This document shows, piece by piece, positions 25,601 through 36,959 of a DNA stretch of 64,000 bases. The stretch is from positions 41,341,522 through 41,405,521 of the forward strand of contig CM056820.1 of assembly GCA_029852735.1 (NCBI GenBank). The letters are read 5' to 3'. The notes under the pieces are model-generated. The model saw only the letters and a list, made by a program, of their open reading frames with translations, searched no databases and was not told the DNA's origin. The position numbers and the translations under genes are program-made. The stretch's first letter is position 1. The number at the start of each line of letters is the position of its first letter. This stretch comes from Persea americana. Its lineage: Eukaryota > Streptophyta > Magnoliopsida > Laurales > Lauraceae.

Positions 25601-28550
25601 CTTCCTTGATAGTGCTACCTTTTATATCATAATATATTTTAACTATGTTTTTTTCTTTTGAAATTCTCACTATGGATCTTGTACATAGATTTATAAGAAT
25701 TTCGTTCTTTCTGCAAAACCTGACAACTCTTCAAAAAGATGCTTTCTGTCTTGCATGGTATATGTATGGCAGTCATATACAGATATCTTCACCTGTACAC
25801 ATTACCATAGTTATGACTTATGAATATTCTGTCTTTTTGAAAATTTCATGATTCATGAAATCTTAAAAAATATGTATGTAGTTTACTAATTGGCTTCAAA
25901 CGAAGTTTTTCCTAGCTTTTCCCTTAATTTTCTCTCCAAAAATTCCTCCAGAATTTCTTTCTCGAAAAAAAAAAAAAAAAAAAAATCCTCCAGAATTTCT
26001 AAAATTTATCTAGCGTGAAGAATATTTCATCAAGACTTTGTTACAGACTGACGTTCATCACTGTAATAATCAGAAAACATTGATACTTGTGAAAAAACTG
26101 TTTGTGTTCTTGTTCTTTAAGGGGCATTCGCCCCGTCCGCTGGACGTTTATGTGACAGAAGGTAGTACTAATACTCTCATTTCTTTTGGAATAGTCTGGC
26201 AGCAGCATTATTTTCTGCCATAGTTATCCTGCAGAAAGGTCAAATAATCATCCTTATCATCATTGTTGCCTTAGCGCCATGCTACTTGCTCCAAGGTTTT
26301 TGGTATTTTTATGCCTTACCTGCTTATCCAGCTGAAAGACCAAGACATTGAAAATTTTATTGTTATAAAAAAAAAAAAACCAAGATATTGAGAATTTAAG
26401 TCTAAGTTGCTAATAAGATAACCAGTAAAGTTATTACAAAAACAAGAAATATATTAAGACAAGATGTCCTATCATATCCACTGAATTGCTGCACTGAGAG
26501 GCTCAATTCCGGATTTCCCCACTCCTTTGCATCACTTCACTGGTGCTGTTTAGTTGCCTGGTTGATTCCGTTTTCTTTGATGTTTATGCCAGTGTTTATT
26601 ATATGAATTTCATCTCCTTAGCTATGTGCATCTTTATATTTTCCTCCTTTGCCATGTTGATTCTCTTGCAAATTGTTGGTGGGATGAAATTCTGGGCATA
26701 TGTACAGGAGCTGAAACAATATCCGACTCTCAGAGTGGAAGTTGGCAATGCAGCTTTTGAGTCTTTGGAGAGGATGCGGGATGAAAGCAAGAAGGCAACT
26801 CTTAAACTTGTTGATATGGAATCAAGTTATCTGACCGTTGATTTCTTCAGGAAGCTTCCACAAGAAATTGAGAAGGGAGGAAACCCAACACATTCAATTT
26901 TTGACCGATACAATGATTCCTATCTCAGGCGAATACGTAAGTGGTATTCCAAGTGGAAAGTATTCATGTCAAAACTCCTGTGGTCATAAAACGCTTAAGC
27001 CTGCGAAATCCATGCATGACCCACAGTGAAGTGTGCAGCTAGTGGAGCTCCACTGTGGTGTTCACCTGTACTGAATATAGGAATTTCTAGTCTGGATTTG
27101 CAGTATGTGTCATGAAGTGGATTATTTTGTTTATATGTTGCACTTGTTGAATAGACCGTCCTGACTTTTGGGCCAAGGTATATACACAATGGAAAAGGGG
27201 TGTCCTAGCTTGATGGATGATTTGGATCTTATGCACATGTAGCCGAGTGTGGATGTGCTGGATCCACATCCACCTTGGGGAAGGGCAACGTCTCCAAAGT
27301 CCAACCATGCAATATGCTTCCCTATGCTAAATCTGGATTGGGCCCATATGTAGTAGAGCGACCAAGGGAAGTAGATTGATATCGCTCTGATTCTTTATTA
27401 CAAAAGCATGCATTCTAGTGACCTCCCATTACTATGATATGTAGCAATTACTTCTAAATCCTTCCGAGTCTGCTGCTCTAGTTTCTTCATCAGTTCACTG
27501 AATTCAGGTTGTCTGACCCCACAATGATGTTATATGATCTGCTGTTTTCCGTAACTTATTCTTGTTTTTGTTTTCTCCTCTTTTATAATGAGCAGAATCA
27601 ACTGTTCTGCAATATGTTACAATGGTCAGTTCAACCTTGCGGAACTCCATTCCAAAGTCTATTGTTTATTGTCAAGTGCGGGAGGCCAAGCGTTCGCTAC
27701 TCGACCATTTCTTTACTGACCTGGGTAAAAAAGATGTATGTATTTCTCCCTCGCTACATTCATCCAGTAAATGAATTTGATGATGAATTTATTCAATGCT
27801 GGAATGATTTTTCTTATGGCATTTCCATGAAATTTCTTCTCTTCACCATGTTGCTTTCTTGATTTGCATGTATTTTTACTTCCATTCCTTTTTGTTCTCA
27901 ATGGGCTCCATACAAACCAAATGAGAGTTTTCCTAATGTAGAATAATTAAGGAACCCTTTGCATTCTTACTGAAAGTGTCCAAAGTTATTGAGCAAAGAA
28001 AGCATGAGAAAAGTAGGGTGTTTCTTTCATTAACATTAGCTGTTTTCTGTGTGGTTGGATTGTTCTTTCCATAGTAGTTTCCTCTGCGCAAGGGGAGGGA
28101 TGCGAATTGTGTAGTGCATGTCCTACTTCTGGGTGGTTGTGAGGCCCACTGTTTTCATACCCTGGACAAAACAATCAGGCCAATGCCACTCACCATGGGG
28201 ACCATTGAATCTTTACATTTTTCTTATGCTTTAATTGATGTAATGCAAGGAAATTAAGGGCTTGCCACTTGTTTGCTTCTGGAAAAAAAAAACCAAATAA
28301 CAAGGTTCTTATGTGTTGTAGAAAAAGTTGTGGTATTTTTATTGCCAATTATTATCATGAAGGAAACTGTTAATTCTGCTTGAAACTTTCAATACATGAT
28401 TAACTACATTTTTTTCTGTAGCCGAAGCAACTGGGATCGATGCTTGATGAGGATCCAGCAATCATGCAGCGTAGGACTGCTCTTGCCAAGAGATTAGAGC
28501 TATATAAGAGTGCCCAAGCAGAGATCGATGCAGTTGCATGGTCCAAGTAG
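16652..28550 (+). CDS. DRP1C: Dynamin-related GTPase, DRP1C-like (16 exons)
   Basis: Large GTPase that assembles on membranes in clathrin-mediated endocytosis and at the cell plate. Exons: 16652-16780, 17513-17576, 17709-17813, 18775-18876, 19070-19120, 19237-19298, 19591-19681, 20530-20594, 21276-21470, 21602-21721, 21935-22005, 22940-23165, 25541-25591, 26708-26936, 27596-27735, 28422-28550. All borders are GT-AG with consistent phase; total 1830 nt, 609 aa, normal for DRP1. P-loop GGQSSGKS at residues 41-48, DLPG at 141-144, TKID at 210-213, NRSQAD just after. Middle domain and GTPase effector domain follow (VYCQVREAKRSL; DEIDAVAW-like C-terminus AEIDAVAWSK). There is no PH or proline-rich domain, as expected for plant DRP1. 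The stretch ELKQYPTLRVEV and HSIFDRYNDSYLRRI matches DRP1C better than DRP1A or DRP1E, from memory of the family. No disabling change was seen. Confidence 0.95.
17814..18774 (+). other. DRP1 intron 3
   Basis: 0.96-kb AT-rich intron. I see no gene or element ends inside it. Confidence 0.8.
19682..20529 (+). other. DRP1 intron 7
   Basis: 0.85-kb AT-rich intron between GTGAAT and TTTTCAG. Nothing else recognisable. Confidence 0.8.
20595..21275 (+). other. DRP1 intron 8
   Basis: 0.68-kb intron, GTAAGT donor and CTGCAG acceptor. No further feature supported. Confidence 0.8.
22006..22939 (+). other. DRP1 intron 11
   Basis: 0.93-kb intron. The join creates an Ile codon (AT+A) giving DGIRPGGEK, where relatives usually have Gly or Val. 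No element recognised. Confidence 0.75.
23166..25540 (+). other. DRP1 intron 12
   Basis: Largest intron of the gene (2.38 kb). It contains a 45-bp tandem duplication at 24010-24092. An open stretch around 23469-23830 has no family resemblance that I recognise and lies on the sense strand of the intron, so I treat it as chance. Confidence 0.75.
24010..24092. repeat. Tandem duplication, 45-bp period, two copies
   Basis: GGCTTGAGATCTGAAATAAA starts at 24010 and again at 24055, both followed by a similar AT-rich tail ending ATGCAAGA. Lies in DRP1 intron 12. Confidence 0.85.
25592..26707 (+). other. DRP1 intron 13
   Basis: 1.1-kb intron with a 21-bp A run near 25965 flanked by a short duplicated phrase (CTCCAGAATTTCT on both sides). 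Otherwise featureless. Confidence 0.75.
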
Positions 28551-29630
28551 ACAGATTTTGAGCTTTGTATCAATGAGGTATTATTGATGAAATTGGGAGA
28601 GAGATTGGGTTGGTGATTCTTTTTATCCATCTTGTCAAAGCATTGCAAGTATAGAAGTCTGATCCGTCTGATCCTGCGTATTCTTATAGTGGGCATCTGT
28701 GTTGACTGTTCACCATAAATCTATACTAGGCTATAGCCAATCCGATTGATTGTATTATATTTTTACTGTATCCCTTAAACATTATCATGTGACGGTTCAG
28801 TGCTACTTGAAAGCTTGGAAGGTTTTGTTGTAAACTTAGAAAGCATAGTCAATTAGTGTCTGTTGTCATTCCATCGAGTGCGTGTTGCTTGTTGGTTTTG
28901 TTACATGTTTATTGATCAATTCACCTGCAAGTTACCATGAATCCAAAATTTCTTGTGTTACTAAGGGGTCCTATTTGCAACGTGGTAGCATGATTGGAAT
29001 ATCTATTGAGATGCACCTCATCTTCCATCATAGCCTTGTTCCAACTATGTTGTACATGAATTCTGTCTCGCCGTTCCAATCTATTTTGGTACAAATCATT
29101 GGATAGGTTACACTTCCTCATATCTATCCTGGTTAGTTTAGTCCATGTCCTCTTCTATCATGTCCCATTTTCCTTGAGGGGTCATCTATCTGTATGTGAA
29201 TACTCTCTCACCTGCGCCTTTGTTGGCTTGTGTTATACATGTTTAAACCATTTTCAGAAGAGACATTCAATAGAAAAAATTAGAAGTAAAAATGGAGAGT
29301 CCCATAAAGTTTTGGGGCCTATGGCATGACAGAGCTTTAAATAAAAGGGAATGTAAGGGAATGGTGTTCTCTACAGCTGCATGTGGTAGGTAACTCATGA
29401 TTACTACTGCCACACGAAGCATGGAAGATTCGCATGGAAGCCATCTTCCATGCCAACAGCCAGTATTTCCGGGGGTGTTTTAAGACTATTCAGTCTTCTC
29501 TATAATGTGACAACTCTCCTTTGAGGCTTCAGTTTCAGCTACTGGAAAAGACTTTCCTTACTCCCGATTGACCATTTTTATAAAAATGAATTGAGAGGTT
29601 ATTACGGAAGACATCAGCCTGATTTTTCTG
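28551..29630. other. DRP1 3' UTR and start of a gene-free region
   Basis: The DRP1 3' UTR probably occupies the first few hundred bases. A perfect 11-bp stem (GCATGGAAGAT at 29419, its complement ending at 29453) with a 13-nt loop lies here; its meaning is unknown. No gene seen. Confidence 0.6.
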
Positions 29631-29824
29631 ATAAGATTCTTGATGTCAAAGTTGTAGGTTTTTTCTTTCTGAAGAATAACCCACTAAAGCTTAGATTAGC
29701 CATGCCTATCTGATCTACTCGTTGAAAATAAGATTCTTAATGTCAAAGTTGTAGGTCTTTTCTTTCTGAAGAATAACCCACTAAAGCTTAGATTAGCCAT
29801 ACCTATCTGATCTACTCATTGAAT
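29631..29824. repeat. Tandem duplication, 97-bp period, two copies
   Basis: The unit ATAAGATTCTTGATGTC... begins at 29631 and again at 29728, and both end in CTACTC(G/A)TTGAA. Only a handful of mismatches separate them, so the duplication is fairly recent. No coding potential. Confidence 0.92.
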
Positions 29825-30151
29825 TTGAACCTTCAACCATCTTTTCTTATCTCATGGAGATCAATTGATTGGTCGATCTTAGTCTTGAGCAATGCGAGTT
29901 TAAGAACATCTATCATATATGATAATGCCCACAGCTTTGGAGATTATGGAATTGGCAAGAGCATCCCCATGTAATCTAATTGTCACCCATATTTTTTTCA
30001 CCGTCTATTCGATAATGGGCAATGTTCTCTTACAATTAGACTGCATAAGGCTTATAGTTCAGCTCATGGGGCCCACCTAATTGCAAGTTTCTCTATGGGA
30101 CAAGGGCAAATGCGTGGACAAGGGGGATCCAAAAAATCAGCCATATCATAT

Positions 30152-30236
30152 TATCCTAGTACTTGATTTAACAGTCTTAAAGTTAATAGAATCTTAATAG
30201 TAGGTTTTTCTAAGATTCAATTCAACAGTAAATGAA
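30152..30236. repeat. Dispersed repeat family C, copy 1
   Basis: Shares TATCCTAG..CTTGA.TTAA, AATAG and TTCTAAGATTCAATY-like text with 41317-41400 and more weakly with 51546-51620. Probably fragments of one small non-coding element. Confidence 0.5.
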
Positions 30237-33200
30237 GGTTTCAATGATTGTAAAATTAGGCATGATGCTAGATCATGTGATGAAAAGAACATCAAAGGGA
30301 CTGCATTGATGAAAGGTAGGTCTGCATTAAATTTGTTTAAGATAATCATCTGATCTCTAAATTTGGCAATTAAAATTTGATAATTGGGTTTGCTTTTGGG
30401 TTAATGGAGATTGTTTCCGGCCGCACATGGTCACATGGGGTTATGCTACAACTGATGACACGAAAAAAAAAGAGGGGGCAGAATTGTAGCCTTGTATTAT
30501 CATTATCTAGCAACCCTATCAAAATGTCATACTACTAATACATGATCTATGAGACTCGGCTATTTGTACAAGTATAATGTATCCGTATCGAACTGATACG
30601 GTATTTGTATTGGCATTTGATACTGCATCGATATTTGTAAGGAATAAATTTAACATATCCTACTTATAAAGTCCTTTATTTCATATACATCTTTCAATAT
30701 TTTTGCTTATCACCATGAAAAATGATAGAAAGTGATAAAAATAATGATAATTTTATTGATTTAAAAGTGATAAAAAAAAACTAGGACACCTGTCCTAAAT
30801 CTTTAAAAATAAGGAGATGTATCCCCCTCCACATATCAGTGTTAATATCATCTACATCATAGTACATGATGCATTCAAAAACATGGTCAATATTAGTGAC
30901 GCCGAGTCAACTTCTTCATTCCCCAGGAGGGCTGCAACGATCCTATTCCTAGAAACTACACTACATTCCACTGATTAGGCAATAATTCATATGAGATGGC
31001 ACTCTGAAACTACATTGCACTCCTCTCTTTTTCACCAGCTTTAGTTTTCCCTAGAAAAATCCTTAGGACAATGACAATTGACAACACACCAATCTTGATT
31101 TCCATTGGCCATCTCCCTAAGCTAACAAAGCACACACAATAAGGCCCTTTACTACTTTTTAAAGGAAAAAGGACAATAGGAGGACTAATCAATTGTCTCT
31201 GAATTTAATGCATTGCTTCTTTTTTTTTGGTAAAAAGGTATTTAATGCATTATTAGATCAACTTCATGAAGGTCAATTTCAAGATAAAAAGCCTCACATC
31301 TCCATGGGGAAAATTAACCCCAAAAGGACAGAAGGTGACTTAATACTTCCGAAGAGATCAGTTGGGTGGGGTGCCAAGGTGTTGGTTGGAAACAGCTAGA
31401 GATTCTAAAATCTAAATAGGTTTGGAAGCTTTTAAAAGCCTTATTAGGACATGTCATTGGAAGTGGGCTTGAAAGCCTAGGACATGTTGTATGCCTCCTT
31501 CCTCTTGTGGCATTATCTATTGTTTGATTGTTAGGCTAGGCCCCCCTAGTCTTATCTATTGGAATTGCATAACTCATCACTTCTAGGATGAAGACTACAA
31601 CATTGCATGGGTCATCCTCATTGATGGAAACCATTCCACACAAGCCCTTTTGTCCTCTTTCTCCTCAGAGGTGGCTGTGCCAGCAAAGTTGAGAATGACA
31701 GCAACTAAGCTTACCAATTTGTAGAAAAATTCTACCAAAATAAAATAAAAAAATGTAGAAAGATTATAAAAGGGCATTTTCTGTTGGATTGGATGTCAAT
31801 GTTGTGGGGACTAACTTTTCGAAAATGTACGGTGGTGGGCCGGAGTAGGAAAAGTATGCTCTAATTCTTTCTTTGTACAAGTAGTTCGGGTGATTGGTCC
31901 ACTTGCAGATGGATCATGCCCAAAATATACTTTAAGAATGAAACCAATCCCATTTGAAGTGCATTATCTTGTCACTTTCCTTTGGACCTATTTGTTTGCA
32001 AGAATTCTTGTTGGTATTTATTAATTCCCAAATGTTGTCCGCATCTGATTTTATAAAAACTCAAGTACAATGTAGCATATTTTGGGAAAGGGAAACTAAA
32101 ATTTGAAAAAGTTTACAGGCCAAAAATGAAATTTCATTTGATGATTTCAACGAATTCTCACCATTCAGTTAGGGACTTCAGAATTTCGGAAGGACATTGT
32201 TGGTCATTGTTGTCAGGATTTCCGGCCTAGAAAATTCCTATTGAAATACCTGCAAACAAACAAGCACTTAAAATGATTTTCGCCACCAATATAAGTTTGG
32301 TGCTTGGAGGCCTGTTTGCACATTTTAGGGAAGAACTTTTGCATCCCATTTTGTGTTTAGAATCTTGGGTTTCCCCTGAAATGTTGCCTTCCTCATCATT
32401 TAAAACAAGATGAATATTTTCATAAAAAAATGTACACAGCTGAAAAGTATATTTTCTCCTGGACATATTATAAAACTTTGATTTTGAATAGAGTAGAAAA
32501 TCTAGAAATCAAGTTGTGAAGTAATGGAGAAAGGAAATGTACTTCACATGAAATGGGAATCCAAAGGCCAATATCTTTTTTTTTTTTTTTTAATTACCTA
32601 TGCCTCTTTGTTCGCGTACAATACATAATAATTAATAATTATGAATTCATGGTCAAATGAGCTCTACGAAAATATTATTAAAGATGTGAGGGTAAAAGGT
32701 TATAAAATATGAAGGTAGATGGGACTTTAACATTCCTTATATTTGAATTATTAGGGTATTGACTAGGAAATTCAATTCCCTCCTTTTTCTTGATTCGGTT
32801 TTTATTAAAGGATAAAAGTTTATTTGATAGCCATTTTTCAATATTCATATTTGATTCTTCATTTTTGACCATTTACAGAAGTACAGTCTTAAAATTCCTG
32901 AAAATTCAATTAGATGAAACCAACAGGTCCTTTGACTGCAGGTAATTGAAATTTGAAATGGATGTTTGGCTTTGAAAAACTGAAAATCTATAATAATAGA
33001 CTGTTAAAGTGGGAGAATGTTCAAATGATTAAGAGGCACAAGGTGAAATAAATGGCTATCATTGTTTGGTCAGTATGTCTTTCAAAGTAGGCACACACTG
33101 TCAACCGTATGAATTGACATGTATGTATGCTTGAATGTGCCATTTGAATAATAGATGTGACATTAGTGTATGATACACACAGCTAGCATATACAAAGCCC

Positions 33201-33351
33201 ACATTTCCGCAACTAAAATTAGCAAGACAGAAAATAATGGAAGGAACATGTTTTCATTATGCCTTGTAACGTGGATACATCTTGGAGTGCTATAAAACAT
33301 ATCGCTCCATCCCTAATCCCACTTTTTTTTTTTAGAGAGAGAGAGAAAGGG

Positions 33352-33380
33352 TAATATACATATATATATATATATATATT
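33352..33380. repeat. TA microsatellite
   Basis: An almost pure TA tract of about 29 bp preceded by a short GA tract (33334-33345). Confidence 0.9.
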
Positions 33381-34809
33381 TGTATCAACTCGATTTATAT
33401 ACCTCCCTTGTACATGGAGTATGCTAATGTATTATGCGATTGGATTGACTACATAAATTCTATTATATTATTTTAAATCTATTCTGTTATATCATTTTAG
33501 TCTATGTCTTACACTCGCATAAATATGTTAGCATACTACTCATACAAGAGAAGTCTAGAGATCAAATTCATTAAAAAAAAGTTGTTACTGTTTGACATTA
33601 CTTATTGTTGGACTCTATCACAATAATTTGCATGGCGTATAGTCATTAAAATGTAAATAGCTAATATTAAAAGCTAGGATCATTTCATCAACATGACATC
33701 TTATATTTTTCTCAAATCGGGTTGAAATCTTTTTACTACCTTGTTTTCCTTGATTGTCATGAATCCAAGTAGACTCTTAAGTGAATATTTTTAAAGGATA
33801 ACACCAAAGCGCTATAGAGTGTTGCCCATTATTATGATATTTATATGTGATCCATCGGACTCAATGCAATTGCATTGCGTCCAGGCATAGGTGGATCATA
33901 GGAAACCAGGCTTTTTTAATCCAGGCCATAACCTGATTAAATATGCATCATCTGTGTCAAGCTTGATTGGACCTGACACTGCAGCCCTATCCAGAGCAAA
34001 TCTCAAAAGAATAGAACCTCAACTTGGGTTAGAAAACTACTGGCTAGAGTTTACTCAAAGGCTTGAGTGAGCCTAGACTGAGTCAAGATGTCCAAACTCA
34101 CTCTGGATGTTTATATAGATAAATAAATTAGAAATAGAAATAGTGTATAAAAGTTTTATTTGTTTTGACCAAGTCAATGGAGTTTAGACGAGTCAAATTA
34201 ATTGTTGACCATTTGTTTTGGTAAAATAATTATTGACCATTTTAATATGACTCTGAACAGAACTCATTAAGACTGAGTTTTTCTCACTTATAAGGTTTCA
34301 ACCTTTCTATAATTCTGGGTGACTCACAGGAGTTCTACCCAGTTCCACCGATTTTCGAAACAATGACCCTCAGCACACAACCTTATGACTGAATTAATAA
34401 GACCAACTGTAGATTAGATATGCTTTAGAAGTAGCATATATGTAGATTATTGACATCATTTGGAAGATGCAGTTGATTAAGAATCTCCAATCCCCATCCT
34501 TCTTAATGTGGCCGATCATAGGTTGATCAATAATGGGGACCATGGGGAGTTCTTAAAATAGGAGCAGAGTACACATTTCCGGTTTGTGCAGTCCAGTGGC
34601 CCTATCATTTATAGGATGGGAGCATTATCCATCTCCAAAATTGTGAGGACATTTCTATATGTCGATTTTAGGCTTTGAAATAGATGAACAAGATTGAAAA
34701 CTTTCCATCATCATCGCCTCACTTTATTTAGATCTAAAGGAGTAGAACATATCTAAGGATTTGATTCAAGATAGATCTGAAAGGAGAAACAAAAGTCATA
34801 TAGTCGACC

Positions 34810-35697
34810 TGAAGGTTCTTGGAGATCTCTTGACTGGTCAACTCAATAGCCCAAAGTGTGTAAAAATAATATAATTAATATGCAGTGGAAATAAAATAAA
34901 AAGTACACACCACAAGGGACACTAAATATAACGTGTAAAACCCTAACCAGGTGAAAAACTACGGATCCAAACTCGATCAACAATCAAACACTATGAATCT
35001 CGTAGTTACAAGACACTGACAGATCCATTCCTAGATAATCACTACCTAAGGACTGCAGTTACCTCTTGTGTAGCTTTACGCCTCAACGACTTTACACCAT
35101 TGATCGTGACAGATTCAAACTTGTTTGACTCCTCAAATCTTCTACGAAAGAAGATAATCTTCTACTAGAGAAGTAGAAGAAATTGCTCTCTAGATGAAAT
35201 TTGCAGCACAATTCTTCAATAGATTTCTAAAGATGAAGAATTCTCTCAATTTGATCTTCTAACTCAGAATATGAGAGAGGTGTCTTTTTTTGGGCAGCCC
35301 AAGAGTTCTTTAAATAGGCTTAGGGATGTGTTAAAAGTTTCCTAACTTGATTAGGACTAAAACAAGTAATTTGAGCACAATTAAAAATAGAAAATCTAAT
35401 TTTTGCAAGGCACTACGTCCTCATCTGCTCGAGCGGGTATCATTCTGTCTAACATCTGGGGCTGCTTTCTAACAGCGTTTGCTCATCCGCTCGAGTGGGT
35501 GAAGATGGCCGTTCGAGCTGGCCCTTATTATAGCAATTTTTGAAAATTCAGCAACTTCTAATTCTTCCAGACTTTCTTCTTTTAATCCTTCCAGTCTTCT
35601 TGCTTCAGAGCATAATCATAGTCCTTTTCTAAAATTAAAAATTACAACTCAATGGACCCACCAACCCATGAATTAGCCGACACTCAAAAACCTAACA
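34810..35697. mobile_element. Probable solo LTR, about 0.89 kb
   Basis: Starts TG and ends CA (CCTAACA), flanked by CGACC on the left (34805-34809) and CGACT on the right (35698-35702), a near-perfect 5-bp target-site duplication. It contains a TATA-like TTTAAATAGG near 35310. The text (AACGTGTAAAACCCTAACCAGG, repeated CTCGAG(C/T)GGGT) has the feel of Ty1-copia LTRs, but that is a family impression. No internal retrotransposon coding sequence adjoins it. The CTCGAGCGGGT-like phrase occurs at about 35428 and 35492. Confidence 0.6.
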
Positions 35698-35702
35698 CGA
35701 CT

Positions 35703-36451
35703 CCAATATAGTTGAGCCGACAAGGCTTCAACGATGATGATAATCTACTCACTTTATTTATCAAGTGTAGTTTAGTAGAGTTTATTTCTAAGTAGGATTT
35801 GCTGCGTGTCCTATTCTTGAAAATTGATTAGTGCTTCTGACAAAAATGGCTGGCACTAAAAAATTGCCACTCCTAATCTTCATCCTTGGTATATATGCAT
35901 CTATTCTAATTGGGTTCGCAGTTATAGTGCAACTATTCGAGTAAGTAGGTCATGTCGCCACTCTTAACCTTCACTTTACACTTGAATACTAAATGGTGAA
36001 GAATCAGATAGGCTAGACATGGTTATTGTTAAATGATGGAAAGTAGGGCATCACACTTATCAGATATGAGACATACCACATTGTTTGTCATGTTCATGTA
36101 CACTTTTGGGGACATGAATATGACAATTGAACCGTCCTTCCCATGGAATACACCAACCATCTAACCTATGTTTAATTATTGACCGAAAAGGGTGCAGTTT
36201 CTTATCATGGAATGTGAGGCACTGCACATTGCTTTTGTAGATCGACCGGCAGGGGTGGCAGGTGATTGAGCATTGCGCCTAACACAAACCTGACCCATGT
36301 GAGAATGAGATTAGAGTAATCTCAATCTGAACTTAATTTAGAAGTTAAAAGGTTCAATCCAAATCCTTAATTAAAGGGCTAGACTCAAGTGCGTTTGGTG
36401 GGCCTTAATGCAATTCATTAGTTTAGGTCGAGTCAGGCCATTAAGAGCACA
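35703..36451. other. Gene-free intergenic DNA
   Basis: No gene, RNA or clear element ends seen between the probable solo LTR and the hAT element. Confidence 0.55.
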
Positions 36452-36959
36452 CAGGGCCGGCTTTACCATGAAGCAAGGAAAGCCCTTGCTTTGGGCCCAA
36501 AAAAATATAGCCCAAAAAATGCAAAACATAAGGCCCCATAATAGCAACTTTCTCTTGTGAATATACAATCAAGATCTTCATTTCCTCTTGCCTAACCAAT
36601 TCTCCACATCATCCACCGCAGGGGCCCTCTCTCTCTCTCTCTCTCTCTCTCCCCCTCTCTACATATATATATATATATGCCTCTTTGTCTACTTTAAAAA
36701 GGTTAAATCAATGCTTGAAGCTTTAGCTTCAGAGAGAGTTGTGACTTAATTACTAATAGCAAAACATAAGGCCTCAAAATAGCAACCGCAGTCTTTTCAA
36801 ATTCCCAAAAAAACAACAACTGACTTGATTAGTAACTTTGCATCACAAAAAGCGTGAAAAATAGATTTTAAATAAAGTATTTATAAAAATATTAAAAAAT
36901 AAAAAATGCCTCATTTAGGAATTTTGCTTCAAGCCTCAAATTGTCTTGAGCCGCCCCGC
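36452..36959. mobile_element. Non-autonomous hAT-like element, copy 1
   Basis: About 508 bp starting CAGGGCCGGCTTTACC and ending CTTGAGCCGCCCCG, the reverse complement of a CAGRGCCGGCTCAAG-type end seen on plant hAT transposons. Closely matches 61606-62337 along its length. It contains (CT)n at about 36630-36652 and an uninterrupted TA tract at 36662-36678. No transposase. Target-site duplication not convincing here (decayed). Confidence 0.75.
36662..36678. repeat. TA microsatellite inside hAT copy 1 (empty site)
   Basis: Uninterrupted tract at the same place where hAT copy 2 carries the nested family-A element. Flanked in both copies by CTCC/CTAC on the left and a GTCTACTTT/GTCCACTTTAAAAAGGTT block on the right. 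Confidence 0.85.

Larger units (their letters stand above)
29825..34804. other. Gene-free AT-rich intergenic DNA
   Basis: About 5 kb with no supportable gene. It contains one member of a small dispersed family (30152-30236) and a TA microsatellite at 33352-33380. Short open frames here do not resemble known proteins. Confidence 0.6.

Noticed and set aside
29419..29453. Perfect 11-bp stem with a 13-nt loop as a terminator or small RNA
   Set aside because: Too short for a plant miRNA precursor and intergenic hairpin terminators are not used by plant RNA polymerase II; chance is adequate.
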